Part shown: positions 33,987-42,937 of the stretch, piece after piece
Position numbering within the stretch: the first letter of the stretch is position 1
How the letters are laid out: every line of letters starts with the position of its first letter
Assembly (NCBI RefSeq): GCF_016772415.1
Contig: NZ_JAGSGD010000001.1
Span: 620,001 to 684,000, forward strand
DNA length: 64,000 nt
Direction of reading: 5' to 3'
Source of the DNA: Phenylobacterium glaciei
GTDB taxonomy: Bacteria > Pseudomonadota > Alphaproteobacteria > Caulobacterales > Caulobacteraceae
Made by a program: the position numbers and the translations under genes
The notes under the pieces: model-generated
The model's input: the letters and a program-made list of their open reading frames with translations, nothing else
Told to the model about the DNA's origin: nothing
Databases searched by the model: none

Positions 33987-35240
33987 TTATTTCCGCCGGC
34001 GCTTCTTCCCGCGCGCCTTTGACAGCTTCACGACGTTGGCGGTGTCGGATTTCGGCACCGAGATCGAACGCTTGGCCAGGCCGAACATGGAGGCCATGGG
34101 GGCGTCGTTGACCTGGATGGTCTCGGCGTCGCCAAACCCGTTGAAGCGGGTGTTCATCGCCACGCCATAGGCGCCCAACATGCCGATCTCCACATAGTCA
34201 CCCTCGCGGATGTCTTCCGGCAGCCAGAAGGGGCCCGGCATGTGGTCGAGGCTGTCGCAGGTCGGACCCCAGAAGCGGTAGGGCTTCAGGGCGCCTTCCA
34301 CCTCCCGGGCCTCGCCGTCCTCGTTGCGGATCAGCTTGACCGGGAAAGGCCACTTGGTGTGGGCGGCGTCGAACAGCGAGCCGTAGGAGCCGTCATTGAG
34401 ATAGAGCGCGTCGCCCTTGCGCAGCTCGACCTTGGTGAGGATCGAGGAGCCCTCGGCGACCAGCGCCCGGCCGGGTTCGCACCACAGTTCGGTGGTCTCG
34501 TGGACCATCATTTCGGCGAAGCCGCGGTCGATGGAGTCGACATAGTCGGCCAGGTCCGGGGGCACCATGCCGGGATAGACCGACGGGAAGCCGCCGCCCA
34601 CGTCCACAACGTCGGCGAAGACGCCGGCGCGGACCAGGGCGCGGGAGGCCTGGGTCATGGCCGCCTGGTAGGCGGTAGGACGCATGCATTGGCTGCCGAC
34701 GTGGAAGGAGACGCCCATCAGATCCTGGGTCGCCCGCCGGGCGGCGAGCAACAGGCCCGGCGCCTCGAAGGTGTCGACCCCGAACTTGCCCGACAGGGAA
34801 TAGGCCGCGCCCTCGGCGGCGACCGCCAGACGGACGATCAGGTTCAGGTCCTTGGCGCCGCCCGTGGCGTCCATGATCTTGGCCAGCTCTTCGTGCGTAT
34901 CGAGCGCGAAGGTGCGGACGCCGTGATCAAAATAGGCCTGGGAGATCGCCGACCGGCTTTTGACCGGATGCATGAAGGCCATGCGCGAGCCCGGCGCGAA
35001 CTGGCTGACCAGTTCGATCTCCGGGATCGAAGCCACATCGAAGGAGGTCACCCCATTGGCCGCCAGGGTCTCGATGACCCATGGCGAAGGGTTCGCCTTA
35101 ACTGCGTAGAAGACGTCGCCGCGAAAATTTTCCTGGAACCAGCGCGCCGCCGTGGCCACCGCGTCCGGTCGCGCTATTGCGACAGGACGTTCGGGGGACC
35201 GCTGACGGACCAGGTCCAGGGGTGTGTGATACGTGTGCAA
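33987..35240 (-). CDS. Type III PLP-dependent decarboxylase (ornithine/lysine decarboxylase)
   Basis: 417 residues; TTG start supported by GGGGG 9 bases upstream. Alanine-racemase-fold decarboxylase: PLP lysine in VFYAVKANPSPWVIE (about 41-55), SFHVGSQC (about 156-163), VDVGGGFPSVYPGM, CEPGRALVAEG, and the active-site Cys in WGPTCDSLDHMPGPFW. The Cys-Asp-Ser stretch fits ornithine decarboxylase. Together with the downstream deoxyhypusine-synthase-like enzyme it forms a polyamine unit. C-terminus is basic (KARGKKRRRK). A structured leader precedes it. Confidence 0.88.
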   Translation of the reverse strand: MHTYHTPLDLVRQRSPERPVAIARPDAVATAARWFQENFRGDVFYAVKANPSPWVIETLAANGVTSFDVASIPEIELVSQFAPGSRMAFMHPVKSRSAISQAYFDHGVRTFALDTHEELAKIMDATGGAKDLNLIVRLAVAAEGAAYSLSGKFGVDTFEAPGLLLAARRATQDLMGVSFHVGSQCMRPTAYQAAMTQASRALVRAGVFADVVDVGGGFPSVYPGMVPPDLADYVDSIDRGFAEMMVHETTELWCEPGRALVAEGSSILTKVELRKGDALYLNDGSYGSLFDAAHTKWPFPVKLIRNEDGEAREVEGALKPYRFWGPTCDSLDHMPGPFWLPEDIREGDYVEIGMLGAYGVAMNTRFNGFGDAETIQVNDAPMASMFGLAKRSISVPKSDTANVVKLSKARGKKRRRK

Positions 35241-35261
35241 TTCACGTAACCCCCATTGGAT

Positions 35262-35370
35262 TGTTGAACCTAGCCGGCGTTAGCAGCGCTTTTGAGGACT
35301 TCGGGTCCGCCGGAGCGCGGTGAAATAGGGGCATATCACCCCTGTGTAAAGCGGTTTGATTCCGCTGCGG
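35262..35370 (-). promoter_or_regulatory. Structured 5' leader of the decarboxylase gene (speF-motif candidate)
   Basis: Three hairpins in about 100 bases: CCGGC / GCCGG enclosing GGAC-TTCGG-GTCC (35274-35313), AGGGG-CATATCA-CCCCT (35327-35343) and GCGG-TTTGATT-CCGC (35351-35365). The speF RNA motif is described upstream of ornithine decarboxylase genes in alphaproteobacteria, which makes this leader a candidate; I cannot confirm the consensus by eye. The rest of the gap to 35620 holds the promoter region of phnC and no gene. Confidence 0.4.
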
Positions 35371-35620
35371 TAAATCGCGCGCAAACCCTGACCGGGCCAA
35401 GGCTTGCAGAGGGGGTTGCGCTGCGAGTTTTGTGACAGTCGGCGGGGGATGGATTTGCCCGCTCCCTACCCATTCCTTGGCTCCCCGCGCCCAAGGCTCA
35501 CCTCTGCGTTAACGGACGCTAGACCGGACGGCGGGCGCCGTGTCATGAAGTCGTCGCGACGGTCGGCGATGACGCATCTTCGGCCCTGGCCCGCGCCGAA
35601 CCTGGGAAGCTTCTGCATTC

Positions 35621-36415
35621 ATGTCTGACGCCGCCGTTCTGTCCGTACGGAACGCCTCGAAGAGCTTTGGCCCTCGTAAGGCGCTCGACGGCGTGTCCCT
35701 CAATGTTTCCCGCGGCGAGATGATCGCCCTGATCGGGCCCTCGGGTTCGGGCAAGTCGACCCTGCTGCGCTCCATCAGCGGGCTGCAGACCATCGACCAG
35801 GGCCCCGGCGTGATCGAGGCCTTCGGCGGTCCCGTGCAGTCCGGCGGCAAGATCAGCCGCAAGGTGCGCGAGACCCGCATCCGGGTCGGCTTCATCTTCC
35901 AGCAGTTCAACCTGGTGGGCCGGCTGACTCTGTTCACAAATGTGGCGCTCGGTTCGCTGGGCCGCATCCCCATGCTGCGGGGCACCTTCGGCGCTTGGCC
36001 GCAGGAGACCAAGGACGCGGTCATGGCCGCGCTGGCCCGGGTCGGCGTCGCCGACTACGCCGCCCAGCGCGCCAACACCCTTTCGGGCGGCCAGCAGCAG
36101 CGCGGCGCCATCGCGCGCGCTCTGGTGCAGAAGGCCAAGATCATCCTGGCCGACGAGCCGGTCGCCTCCCTCGACCCTGTTTCGGCCCGCAAGGTCATGG
36201 AACTGCTGGCCGACCTCAACGCCACCGACGGCCTCACCGTCGTCGTCACCCTGCATCAGGTCGACTACGCCCTGCGCTACTGCAAACGGGTGGTGGCCCT
36301 GAAGGCCGGCAAGGTGGTCTATGACGGCCCGATCGACGGCCTCGACCGCGCCCGCCTGATCGACATCTACGGTCCCGAATTCGAAGACGCCTTCTGGGAA
36401 GGAGCGCCGAAATGA
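35621..36415 (+). CDS. phnC: Phosphonate-type ABC transporter ATP-binding protein
   Basis: 264 residues. Walker A GPSGSGKST (about 39-47), Q-loop FQQFNLVGRLTL, signature LSGGQQQR (about 151-158), Walker B IILADEP (about 170-176), D-loop SLDPVS and switch TLHQVDYA. The stretch NLVGRLTLFTNVALGSLGRIP is the PhnC type. It energises import of phosphonate, phosphite or a related anion through PhnE. The stop overlaps the start of phnD by four bases. Confidence 0.9.
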   Translation: MSDAAVLSVRNASKSFGPRKALDGVSLNVSRGEMIALIGPSGSGKSTLLRSISGLQTIDQGPGVIEAFGGPVQSGGKISRKVRETRIRVGFIFQQFNLVGRLTLFTNVALGSLGRIPMLRGTFGAWPQETKDAVMAALARVGVADYAAQRANTLSGGQQQRGAIARALVQKAKIILADEPVASLDPVSARKVMELLADLNATDGLTVVVTLHQVDYALRYCKRVVALKAGKVVYDGPIDGLDRARLIDIYGPEFEDAFWEGAPK

Positions 36416-37413
36416 TCCGTCGCCATGTTCTTACCGCGCTAGCCGCGGCCCTGGCCCTGGCCGCCTGCGGTGAGAAGCCCGCGCAGAAGGCCGGCCCGCC
36501 CAAGGAACTGACCTTCTCGATCCTGTCGGCCGAGAACCAGGCCTCGATGCAGCCCCTATGGCAGCCGATGCTGGACGACATGTCCGAGCAGCTGGGCATC
36601 AAGGTGAAGCCCTACTTCGCCACCAACTACACCTCGCTGATCGAGGCCATGCGCTTCAATCAGGTGCAGGTGGGCTGGTTCTCCGCCCTGCCGGCCCTGG
36701 AGGCTGTGCGCCGCGCCGATGGCCAGGTGCTGGGCCGGGTCATCGATTCCGGCGGCGTCGACTCCTATGAGTCCGTGCTGATCGTGAAGAAGGGCAGCGG
36801 CATCACGCTGGACGACGTGCTGAAGTGCGGCAAGCGCTACTCGTTCGGGATCGGCGACGCCAAGTCGACCTCCGGCACGCTGGCGCCCATGACCTATCTG
36901 TTCTCGCCGCGCGGCATCGTGCCGGCCGAGTGCTTCAAGGGTGTTCGCTCCGCCAGCCACCAGACCAATGTCTTCTCGGTCGCCAATGGCGTGCTGGACG
37001 TGGCCACCAACAATTCCGTCGGCCTGGTCTTCGCCGGCCGCGAGAACCCCGAGGTCGCCGCCAAGATCGAGGTGATCTGGCGCTCTCCGCCCCTGCCGGA
37101 ATCCTCCATCGTCGCCCGCAAGGATCTGGACCCCGCGATCCGCGAAAAGCTGCGCCAGTTCTTCCTGACCTATGGGACCGGGACCGGCCCCAAGGCCGAC
37201 AAGCAGCGCGAGGTCCTCAAGGGCCTGGCCTATGGCGGCTTCCGCCCGGCCGACGACAGCTACCTCGATCCGATCCGCGAGATGGAGGCTTCCGAGGCGC
37301 TGGCCGACGCCAAGCATGGCGGCGACGCCGCCAAGATCGCCAAGGCCCAGGCCGCCTATGACGACATCCGCGCCAAGGCCGCTCAGCGCCGCGCCGTCAA
37401 TCCGGACGTCTGA
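36412..37413 (+). CDS. phnD: Phosphonate-type ABC transporter substrate-binding lipoprotein
   Basis: 333 residues. Lipoprotein signal (ALALAACGEK) anchors it in the periplasm. PhnD/PtxB-type binding fold: TFSILSAENQASMQPLWQPML, YFATNYTSLIEAMRFNQVQVGWFS, then SYESVLIVKKGSGI, GDAKSTSGTLAPMTYLF and VATNNSVGLV. These residues shape an oxyanion pocket in PhnD proteins. Ligand (phosphonate, phosphite, phosphate) is not readable. It ends with an Ala/Lys-rich helix. Stop shares one base with phnE. Confidence 0.88.
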   Translation: MIRRHVLTALAAALALAACGEKPAQKAGPPKELTFSILSAENQASMQPLWQPMLDDMSEQLGIKVKPYFATNYTSLIEAMRFNQVQVGWFSALPALEAVRRADGQVLGRVIDSGGVDSYESVLIVKKGSGITLDDVLKCGKRYSFGIGDAKSTSGTLAPMTYLFSPRGIVPAECFKGVRSASHQTNVFSVANGVLDVATNNSVGLVFAGRENPEVAAKIEVIWRSPPLPESSIVARKDLDPAIREKLRQFFLTYGTGTGPKADKQREVLKGLAYGGFRPADDSYLDPIREMEASEALADAKHGGDAAKIAKAQAAYDDIRAKAAQRRAVNPDV

Positions 37414-38213
37414 TGACTCTTAAGGATCTCGCCCTGCGGCCGCCGAGCCGCACCCTGGCCCAGCGACTGCCCGACCTGCTGGTCTGGGGCGGGGTGATTG
37501 TCTTCCTGGCCATCAGCTTCGGCCCGGTGGAGATCAACCGCCTGCCCATGCTCTGGAGCAATTCGGAGAACATGCAGCAGTTCGGCCGCGACCTTCTGCG
37601 GCCCGACTTCACCAACTGGAAGCTTTACGTCGCCCAGATGTGGCTGACGGTGCAGATCGCGCTCTGGGGCACCTGCCTGGCGGTGTTCCTGGCCATTCCC
37701 TTCGGCCTGCTCTGCGCCCGCAACATCTCGCCGTCCTGGATTCAGCAGCCCATGCGCCTGCTGATGAACCTGCTGCGCTCGATCCCCGACCTGGTGATCG
37801 GCCTGCTGTTCATCGTCGCGGTGGGCCTGGGTCCCTTCGCCGGCGTCATGGCTTTGGCGCTGAACACCGGCGGCGTGCTGGCCAAGCTGTTCTCCGAGGC
37901 CGTGGAGTCCATCGACCGCGGACCGGTCGAGGGGGTGCGCGCCACCGGCGCCACACCCCTGCAGGAAGTCATCTGGGGGGTCATTCCACAAGTTGCGCCG
38001 TTGTGGAGTTCCTACGCGCTCTACCGGTTCGAATCCAACTCCCGCTCGGCGACCGTGCTGGGCCTGATCGGGGCGGGCGGGATCGGCCAGACCCTGTTTG
38101 AATCCCTGAACGGGTTCAACTATCCGCAGGTCTCCGCCATCGCCATCGTCATCGTCGTGGCGGTCACCTTGATCGACATGCTCAGCCAGACGATCCGCGC
38201 CCGCCTGCTCTAG
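37413..38213 (+). CDS. phnE: Phosphonate-type ABC transporter permease
   Basis: 266 residues with six likely membrane helices. The cytoplasmic coupling loop reads EGVRATGATPLQEVIWGVIPQVAPLW, the EAA motif of PhnE, followed by YRFESNSRSATVLGLIGAGGIGQTLFES, split here across about 203-230. Third gene of phnC-phnD-phnE. No phn C-P lyase genes or phosphatases follow, so the cassette is for uptake only here; the periplasmic class A phosphatase at 31461 is the nearest phosphorus-related gene. Confidence 0.9.
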   Translation: MTLKDLALRPPSRTLAQRLPDLLVWGGVIVFLAISFGPVEINRLPMLWSNSENMQQFGRDLLRPDFTNWKLYVAQMWLTVQIALWGTCLAVFLAIPFGLLCARNISPSWIQQPMRLLMNLLRSIPDLVIGLLFIVAVGLGPFAGVMALALNTGGVLAKLFSEAVESIDRGPVEGVRATGATPLQEVIWGVIPQVAPLWSSYALYRFESNSRSATVLGLIGAGGIGQTLFESLNGFNYPQVSAIAIVIVVAVTLIDMLSQTIRARLL

Positions 38214-38490
38214 GCTCAGGCGCCGGGGATTCCCCCTGCCGCGCTCGCCCGCGATCAGACCGTCCAGACTATAGTGTCAGGTGGCGCGGATTGCCGGCCT
38301 TTTTCCCCCGTGAGGGGAAGGGATTGCCGGTTTGCCACAGGTATTGGGCAATTCTGAACTGTCACAAATCCGCGTCCTTGCCGTCATTATCCAACCTTAA
38401 GAACTCCCTCGGGCGCTGAGACGTCCTCCGGGCCGGCCGCGCCGGCCCGTGAGCATGTCCGGACGGCCGAGAAATCAAGGGGATAAGTCT

Positions 38491-40899
38491 ATGAAAAATC
38501 TGATGTCCACCGTGGCGTGGACCTGTCTCGCAGCCGTCATCGCGGCCCCCGCATTCGCTGCGGAAGCGGCTGACCAGGGACCGACCCTGGAGGAAATCAC
38601 CGTCACGGCCACCAAGACCGAGACCAATCTGCAGCAGACGCCGATCGCGATCTCCGTCGTGACCGCGGCCTCCATGGACGACCGTCACGCCGACAGCCTG
38701 CTCAGCCTCCAGGACGGCGCCATTCCCTCGCTGCGCGTGGCCACCTTTGAGGCCCGTCAATCGGCTCTGACCGTCGGCATTCGGGGCATCGTGCCCTTCG
38801 ACGCCAACCAGACCGCTCGCGACCAGGGCGTTGGCGTCTATATCGACGGTGTCTATCTCGGCCGTCAGCAGGGCCTGAACGCCGCCCTGTTCGACCTTGA
38901 GCGCATTGAAGTTCTGCGCGGTCCTCAGGGCACGCTGTTTGGCCGCAACACCGAAGGCGGCGCTCTGAACATCGTCACGAAGCTCCCGTCGGGCAAGTTC
39001 GGCGGTCGTTTCTCCATGGGCGCCGGAAACCTTGGGTCCTACAACGCCGAAGTCCACCAGGACTTCGAGGAGTTCAACGGCATCTCGGTCAAGGTTGACG
39101 GCCTGATCCAGCATCAAGGGCCGATCACCAAGAACCCCCTGAGCGGCCAGGCCGGCTGGGGTCAGTATGATCGCCAGGGCGGCCGCATCTCGGTGCTCTA
39201 TAATCCCACCGACGCCTTCAGCGCTGAGCTCACCGCCGACTATGCTCACGACGCCAACACCCCGATTTTCAGCCAACTGATCAGCTACAACCCCTACGGC
39301 AAGCGCGTTCGCACCCTTGCCGAAGTGACGGCTGGCCCGTCCAGCGCTCCCGCCGGCACGATCAACCCGCTTGCGCCCCTGGTGAAGGTCCACACCGATC
39401 GCCAGTCCGTGTCCGACATCGGCACGATCCAACAGCCCAGCATCGACGAGACGGGCGGCGCCTCGCTCATCATGAAGTACAAGGTCTCTCCGGACCTGGA
39501 GCTTCGCTCGATCACCGCGGGCCGCGCCGTCGGCACCAACCAGTGGGACAACTCGGGCATCGAATCCCGCAACGTCTTCGCGCCCAACGGCAACTTCGGC
39601 CGTTACAGCCTGTCGGACCTCTATCAGCGCCAGTTCAGCCAGGAATTCCAGGCCGTCGGCAACTTCGGTGACAATCTCACCTACGTGGGGGGCCTCTACT
39701 ATTTCAAGGAACACGTGAAGGAATCGGCCGCTACGCCGCTGACCAACACCTGGAACGCCGACGGCACCAACTACGTGATCCGCAACCCCTACGGCACCTC
39801 AAAGGCCGGTTCGACCACGGCTGGCTGGGAACGCGGCACGCGGTTCATTCAGCGCGCCAGCTTCGCGGACGCCACCAGCTTCGCGATCTACGGCCAGGGC
39901 ACCTACACGCCGCCCTCCATGGATGCCCTGCATGTGACGGTCGGTGGCCGTTTCACCAAGGACAAGCGGGATGGCACGCTCTACACCGTCGCCGGCAAGG
40001 CGACGAACTTCCCGTTCACCTACGACAAGTCCCGCTTCGACCCGCTGATCAACATCTCCTATGACGCCGCTGACGGCATCAGCCTGTATGCGAAGTACTC
40101 CACCGGTTACCGCGCGGGTGGGGCCAACAGCCGCTCGGCCACCTTCCAGGCTTTCGACGCCGAAGAGGTCAAGGCTTACGAGCTCGGCGCCAAGATGGAC
40201 CTTCTGGACCGTCGCCTTCGCGTGAACCTGGCCGCCTATGCCATGGATCGTGACAACACCCAGATCGACTTCGACAGCGTTGATACAACGCCTGGAAGTC
40301 CGACCCAGGGCGCTCACACCGAGGAAACCAAGAATTCGTCGGGCACGTCCAAGATCAAGGGCTTTGAAGCCGACATCACCGCCAGGGTCTCCGAAGCCAT
40401 GACCATCGGCTTCTCCTATGCCTATACCGACGTGGAAATTCCTTCGGCTCCGTTCCCCTTCGCCGGCAACAACTTCATCGCCCTTGGCGTGCCCTTCCCC
40501 GTGAAGGCGGTCTATACGCCCCCGAACGCGGCCTCGGCCTATATCGACTATGAAATGCCGGTGGGTGAAATGACCCTCCGCACCCACCTCGACGCCAACT
40601 ATGCCGACGCCCAGTACTCCTTCCAGACGGAGTTTGCGGACACCTCCCCGACCGCGGTTCTGTTCCAGAACGTCGCTCAGAAGGGTGACTCCAGCTTCAT
40701 CGTCAACGCCAGTGCGACCTTGGCGGACATCAATATCGGTGGCAGCGGAGCGACTGCGGCGCTTTCGGTCTGGAGCCGTAACCTGTTTGATACGACCTAT
40801 GTCTACCGCGTCTCCGTCGCCAACCGCGGCTCGATCGGTGACTACGGCAACCTCAATACGCCCCGTACCTACGGCCTGGAACTGCGCGTAAAGTACTAG
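38491..40899 (+). CDS. TonB-dependent receptor (FecA/FhuE-like plug)
   Basis: 802 residues from the ATG at 38491 (AAGGGGA upstream). Signal peptide to AFAAE (about residue 25), TonB box-like LEEITVTATK, plug motifs LTVGIRGI, GVGVYIDGVYLGRQQGLNA, LERIEVLRGPQGTLFGRNTEGGALNIVTK broken over about 140-168, barrel ending in YGLELRVKY. The plug is the siderophore/unknown-ligand type with the GPQGTLFGRNT signature, unlike the pair at 17.6-24.3 kb. It follows phnCDE by 277 bases and ends at its own terminator; a link to phosphonate is not shown. Confidence 0.92.
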   Translation: MKNLMSTVAWTCLAAVIAAPAFAAEAADQGPTLEEITVTATKTETNLQQTPIAISVVTAASMDDRHADSLLSLQDGAIPSLRVATFEARQSALTVGIRGIVPFDANQTARDQGVGVYIDGVYLGRQQGLNAALFDLERIEVLRGPQGTLFGRNTEGGALNIVTKLPSGKFGGRFSMGAGNLGSYNAEVHQDFEEFNGISVKVDGLIQHQGPITKNPLSGQAGWGQYDRQGGRISVLYNPTDAFSAELTADYAHDANTPIFSQLISYNPYGKRVRTLAEVTAGPSSAPAGTINPLAPLVKVHTDRQSVSDIGTIQQPSIDETGGASLIMKYKVSPDLELRSITAGRAVGTNQWDNSGIESRNVFAPNGNFGRYSLSDLYQRQFSQEFQAVGNFGDNLTYVGGLYYFKEHVKESAATPLTNTWNADGTNYVIRNPYGTSKAGSTTAGWERGTRFIQRASFADATSFAIYGQGTYTPPSMDALHVTVGGRFTKDKRDGTLYTVAGKATNFPFTYDKSRFDPLINISYDAADGISLYAKYSTGYRAGGANSRSATFQAFDAEEVKAYELGAKMDLLDRRLRVNLAAYAMDRDNTQIDFDSVDTTPGSPTQGAHTEETKNSSGTSKIKGFEADITARVSEAMTIGFSYAYTDVEIPSAPFPFAGNNFIALGVPFPVKAVYTPPNAASAYIDYEMPVGEMTLRTHLDANYADAQYSFQTEFADTSPTAVLFQNVAQKGDSSFIVNASATLADINIGGSGATAALSVWSRNLFDTTYVYRVSVANRGSIGDYGNLNTPRTYGLELRVKY

Positions 40900-40925
40900 G
40901 GCCTGACCACGGTCCTGAAATAGCG

Positions 40926-40958
40926 AAGGGCGGCGCTGCAAGGCGCCGCCCTTTTTTT
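40926..40958 (+). terminator. Rho-independent terminator after the third receptor
   Basis: Stem AAGGGCGGCGC / GCGCCGCCCTT around TGCAAG, then seven T. Confidence 0.9.
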
Positions 40959-41070
40959 CGACCTGAGCGCCAGCGCGATAGCTCCGTCACCGGGGAACCT
41001 GGCGTGATCGCGCCAAGGCGGAACGTGGACGCCTCCTCAGCCCTTCGGGGGTCGCGGTAACTTCATTGCC

Positions 41071-41174
41071 TAGAGCCTGATGGCTTCTCTCGAAGCCTGA
41101 ATCAGGCTCTAAACTATTGAATCTAGAGCACGATTCAACGATCAGACGATTCTGTCTGATCGCATCGTGCTCTA
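41071..41174. repeat. Dispersed two-hairpin repeat type B, copy 2
   Basis: Same plan as the copy at 24838: TAGAGCCTGAT / ATCAGGCTCTA (41071-41111) and TAGAGCACGAT / ATCGTGCTCTA (41124-41174), the second with an inner stem ATCAGAC / GTCTGAT. The last CTCTAG contains the stop codon of arsH on the minus strand. Confidence 0.85.
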
Positions 41175-41900
41175 GGCGTCGGACGCTTGCAGGGCGCCGC
41201 TCAGAATCGCCGACACCTCCGCCGTAACCCGGCCGTCGGCCTTCCGCTCGCTGTAGCGGTCCACGAGGTAGTCGGAGCGATCACGTGTCAGGAGGGTGAA
41301 CTTCACAAGTTCCTCCATGACGTCCACCACACGGTCATAATAGGCCGAAGGCTTCATGCGCCCGGCCTCGTCGAACTCCTGATAGGCCTTGGCCACCGAG
41401 GACTGGTTCGGGATGGTGATCATCCGCATCCAGCGGCCCAACAAGCGCAGCGTGTTCACTGCGTTGAACGACTGCGAACCCCCGCTCACCTGCATCACGG
41501 CCAGGGTGCGGCCCTGGGTCGGGCGGACGCTGCCGATCTCCAGCGGGATCCAGTCGATCTGCGCCTTCATGATACCCGTGATCGCCCCATGCCGCTCAGG
41601 GCTGCACCAGACCTGACCCTCCGACCAGAGTGAGAGCGCGCGCAGCTCCTGCACCTTGGGATGGTCGGGCGATACGGCGTCGGGCAGGGGCAGGTCGCGC
41701 GGATCGAAAATCCGGGTCTCCGCGCCCAATTGTTGGAGAATGCGCGCGGCTTCCTCGGTCAGGAGCCGACTGAAGGATCGCTCCCTCAGAGAGCCGTAGA
41801 GCAGCAGAATTCGTGGCGGATGGCGCGACGGCGCCGGCTCCAGCTTTCGCCAATCAGGAAGGTCAAGAAACTGCGGCTGCAGGGCGGGCAAATCGGTCAC
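41172..41900 (-). CDS. arsH: Arsenical resistance flavoprotein ArsH
   Basis: 242 residues using GTG at 41900, which gives the usual ArsH start ([23 protein letters not shown]) and has AGAGGA upstream. FMN-binding [20 protein letters not shown] (about 37-56) and the ArsH signature [19 protein letters not shown]. ArsH is an NADPH:FMN oxidoreductase that oxidises trivalent organoarsenicals. A TTG at 41966 in the same frame lies inside the arsR operator and is less likely. The stop codon falls in the type B repeat, so the last residues may have changed when the repeat arrived. Confidence 0.92.
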   Translation of the reverse strand: MTDLPALQPQFLDLPDWRKLEPAPSRHPPRILLLYGSLRERSFSRLLTEEAARILQQLGAETRIFDPRDLPLPDAVSPDHPKVQELRALSLWSEGQVWCSPERHGAITGIMKAQIDWIPLEIGSVRPTQGRTLAVMQVSGGSQSFNAVNTLRLLGRWMRMITIPNQSSVAKAYQEFDEAGRMKPSAYYDRVVDVMEELVKFTLLTRDRSDYLVDRYSERKADGRVTAEVSAILSGALQASDA

Positions 41901-41957
41901 TCTGAAAACGGTCCTCTTGTCGGGGTCGCCACGGCGCCCATCTCTTTCAATCGTCGT

Positions 41958-41981
41958 ATATTTCAACTAGGTTGGAAATAT
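41958..41981. promoter_or_regulatory. Candidate ArsR operator
   Basis: Imperfect inverted repeat with arms ATATTTC and GAAATAT around AACTAGGTTG. It lies between the divergent arsH and arsR genes and overlaps the arsR start codon (ATG at 41980). ArsR repressors usually bind such AT-rich dyads next to their own promoter. Confidence 0.55.
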
Positions 41982-42354
41982 GGAACTGAAGTCCGCCACC
42001 GCAAGCCTCTCCGCTCTCGGCCATGAGGGAAGGCTTTCGATCTTCCGCATGCTGGTTCAGGCGGGTGCGCCTGGCGTAGCGGCCGGCGACATCGCCCGGC
42101 GCATGGAGGTGTCGCCAAGCACCCTCTCGGCCAACCTGAACATCCTCAGCCATGCAGGCCTGATCAATTCGCGGCGGGACGGTCGGTCGATCATCTACAC
42201 CGCCAACTACGACAACATGCGTGGCCTGCTGGCCTTCCTCATGGAGGATTGTTGCGACGGCTCGCCGGAAATCTGCGGTCCGCTCTCGGAGATCGTGGAG
42301 CGAGCCGCCTGCTGCGCGAATGAGAACACCAAAGCCCTGGAGACGCTCTCATGA
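41980..42354 (+). CDS. arsR: ArsR-family arsenic-responsive repressor
   Basis: 124 residues. Winged HTH with RLSIFRMLVQAGAPGVAAGDIARRM and SPSTLSANLNILSHAGLI. The usual N-terminal or helix-3 ELCVCDL metal site is absent; instead a C-terminal MEDCCDGSPEIC offers Cys-Cys-x5-Cys, the arsenite site described for the Acidithiobacillus-type ArsR, and AACCANE adds two more. Arsenite binding should release DNA. Heads the plus-strand ars genes; stop overlaps the next start by four bases. Confidence 0.92.
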   Translation: MELKSATASLSALGHEGRLSIFRMLVQAGAPGVAAGDIARRMEVSPSTLSANLNILSHAGLINSRRDGRSIIYTANYDNMRGLLAFLMEDCCDGSPEICGPLSEIVERAACCANENTKALETLS

Positions 42355-42892
42355 CCCGTCTTGATCCGACCAAACCCTTCAATGTGCTGTTTCTCTGCAC
42401 CGGGAATTCGGCCCGATCCATTCTCGCGGAATCGATCATGAACCGCGTCGGGGCCGGCAAATTCAAAGCCTACTCGGCAGGCTCGATGCCGGCGGGCAAG
42501 GTCAACCCCTTCGCGCTCACCCTGCTTCAGCGCCTGAACTATCCGACCGGCGACCTGCGATCCAAAGCCTGGGAGGAGTTCTCGCGCCCGACCAATCCAG
42601 ATGCGCCTGATCTCGATTTCGTCTTCACCGTCTGTGACAACGCCGCTGGGGAGGTCTGCCCCATTTGGCCCGGCCAGCCGATGAGCGCCCATTGGGGCCT
42701 GCCGGCCCGGCGGCGGTTGAGGGCTCGGATGCGGAGAAGACTATCGCCTTTGCCGATGCATATCGGATGCTGAACAACCGGATCAGCATCTTCGTGAACC
42801 TACCGATCACCTCTCTCGACAGCCTCTCGCTGCAAAAGCACCTCGATCAGATCGGAAAGACCCAAGGTGCGCCCGAGCCGAGCGCTGGATGA
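42351..42892 (+). pseudogene. arsC: Arsenate reductase, low-molecular-weight phosphatase type, frameshifted
   Basis: The first part (42351 to about 42702) reads MTRLDPTKPFNVLFLCTGNSARSI with the P-loop CTGNSARS, VCDNAAGEVCPIWPGQPMSAHWGLP, all standard for the thiol-based ArsC family. The continuation PAAVEGSDAEKTIAFADAYRMLNNRI is in another frame and ends at 42892. One base is missing near 42702-42707 in a G/C run (CCGGCCCGGCGG where CCGGxCCCGGCGG is expected). The unshifted frame runs to 42773 with a nonsense Arg-rich tail. Either a real inactivating deletion or a sequencing error. Confidence 0.85.
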
Positions 42893-42937
42893 GCCACCCC
42901 GATCCGGCGAACCGAGAGAGCACACCGAGACCGCGCT

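Noticed and set aside
35543..36256. Minus-strand frame of 237 residues
   Set aside because: Antisense shadow of phnC, which has all ABC ATPase motifs on the plus strand.
38355..38395. Possible Pho box before the third receptor
   Set aside because: CTGTCAC is followed by no second half-site at the 11-base spacing required.
41901..41966. Longer ArsH using TTG at 41966
   Set aside because: That start lies within the arsR operator and would add 22 residues not usual for ArsH; GTG at 41900 has a ribosome binding site.
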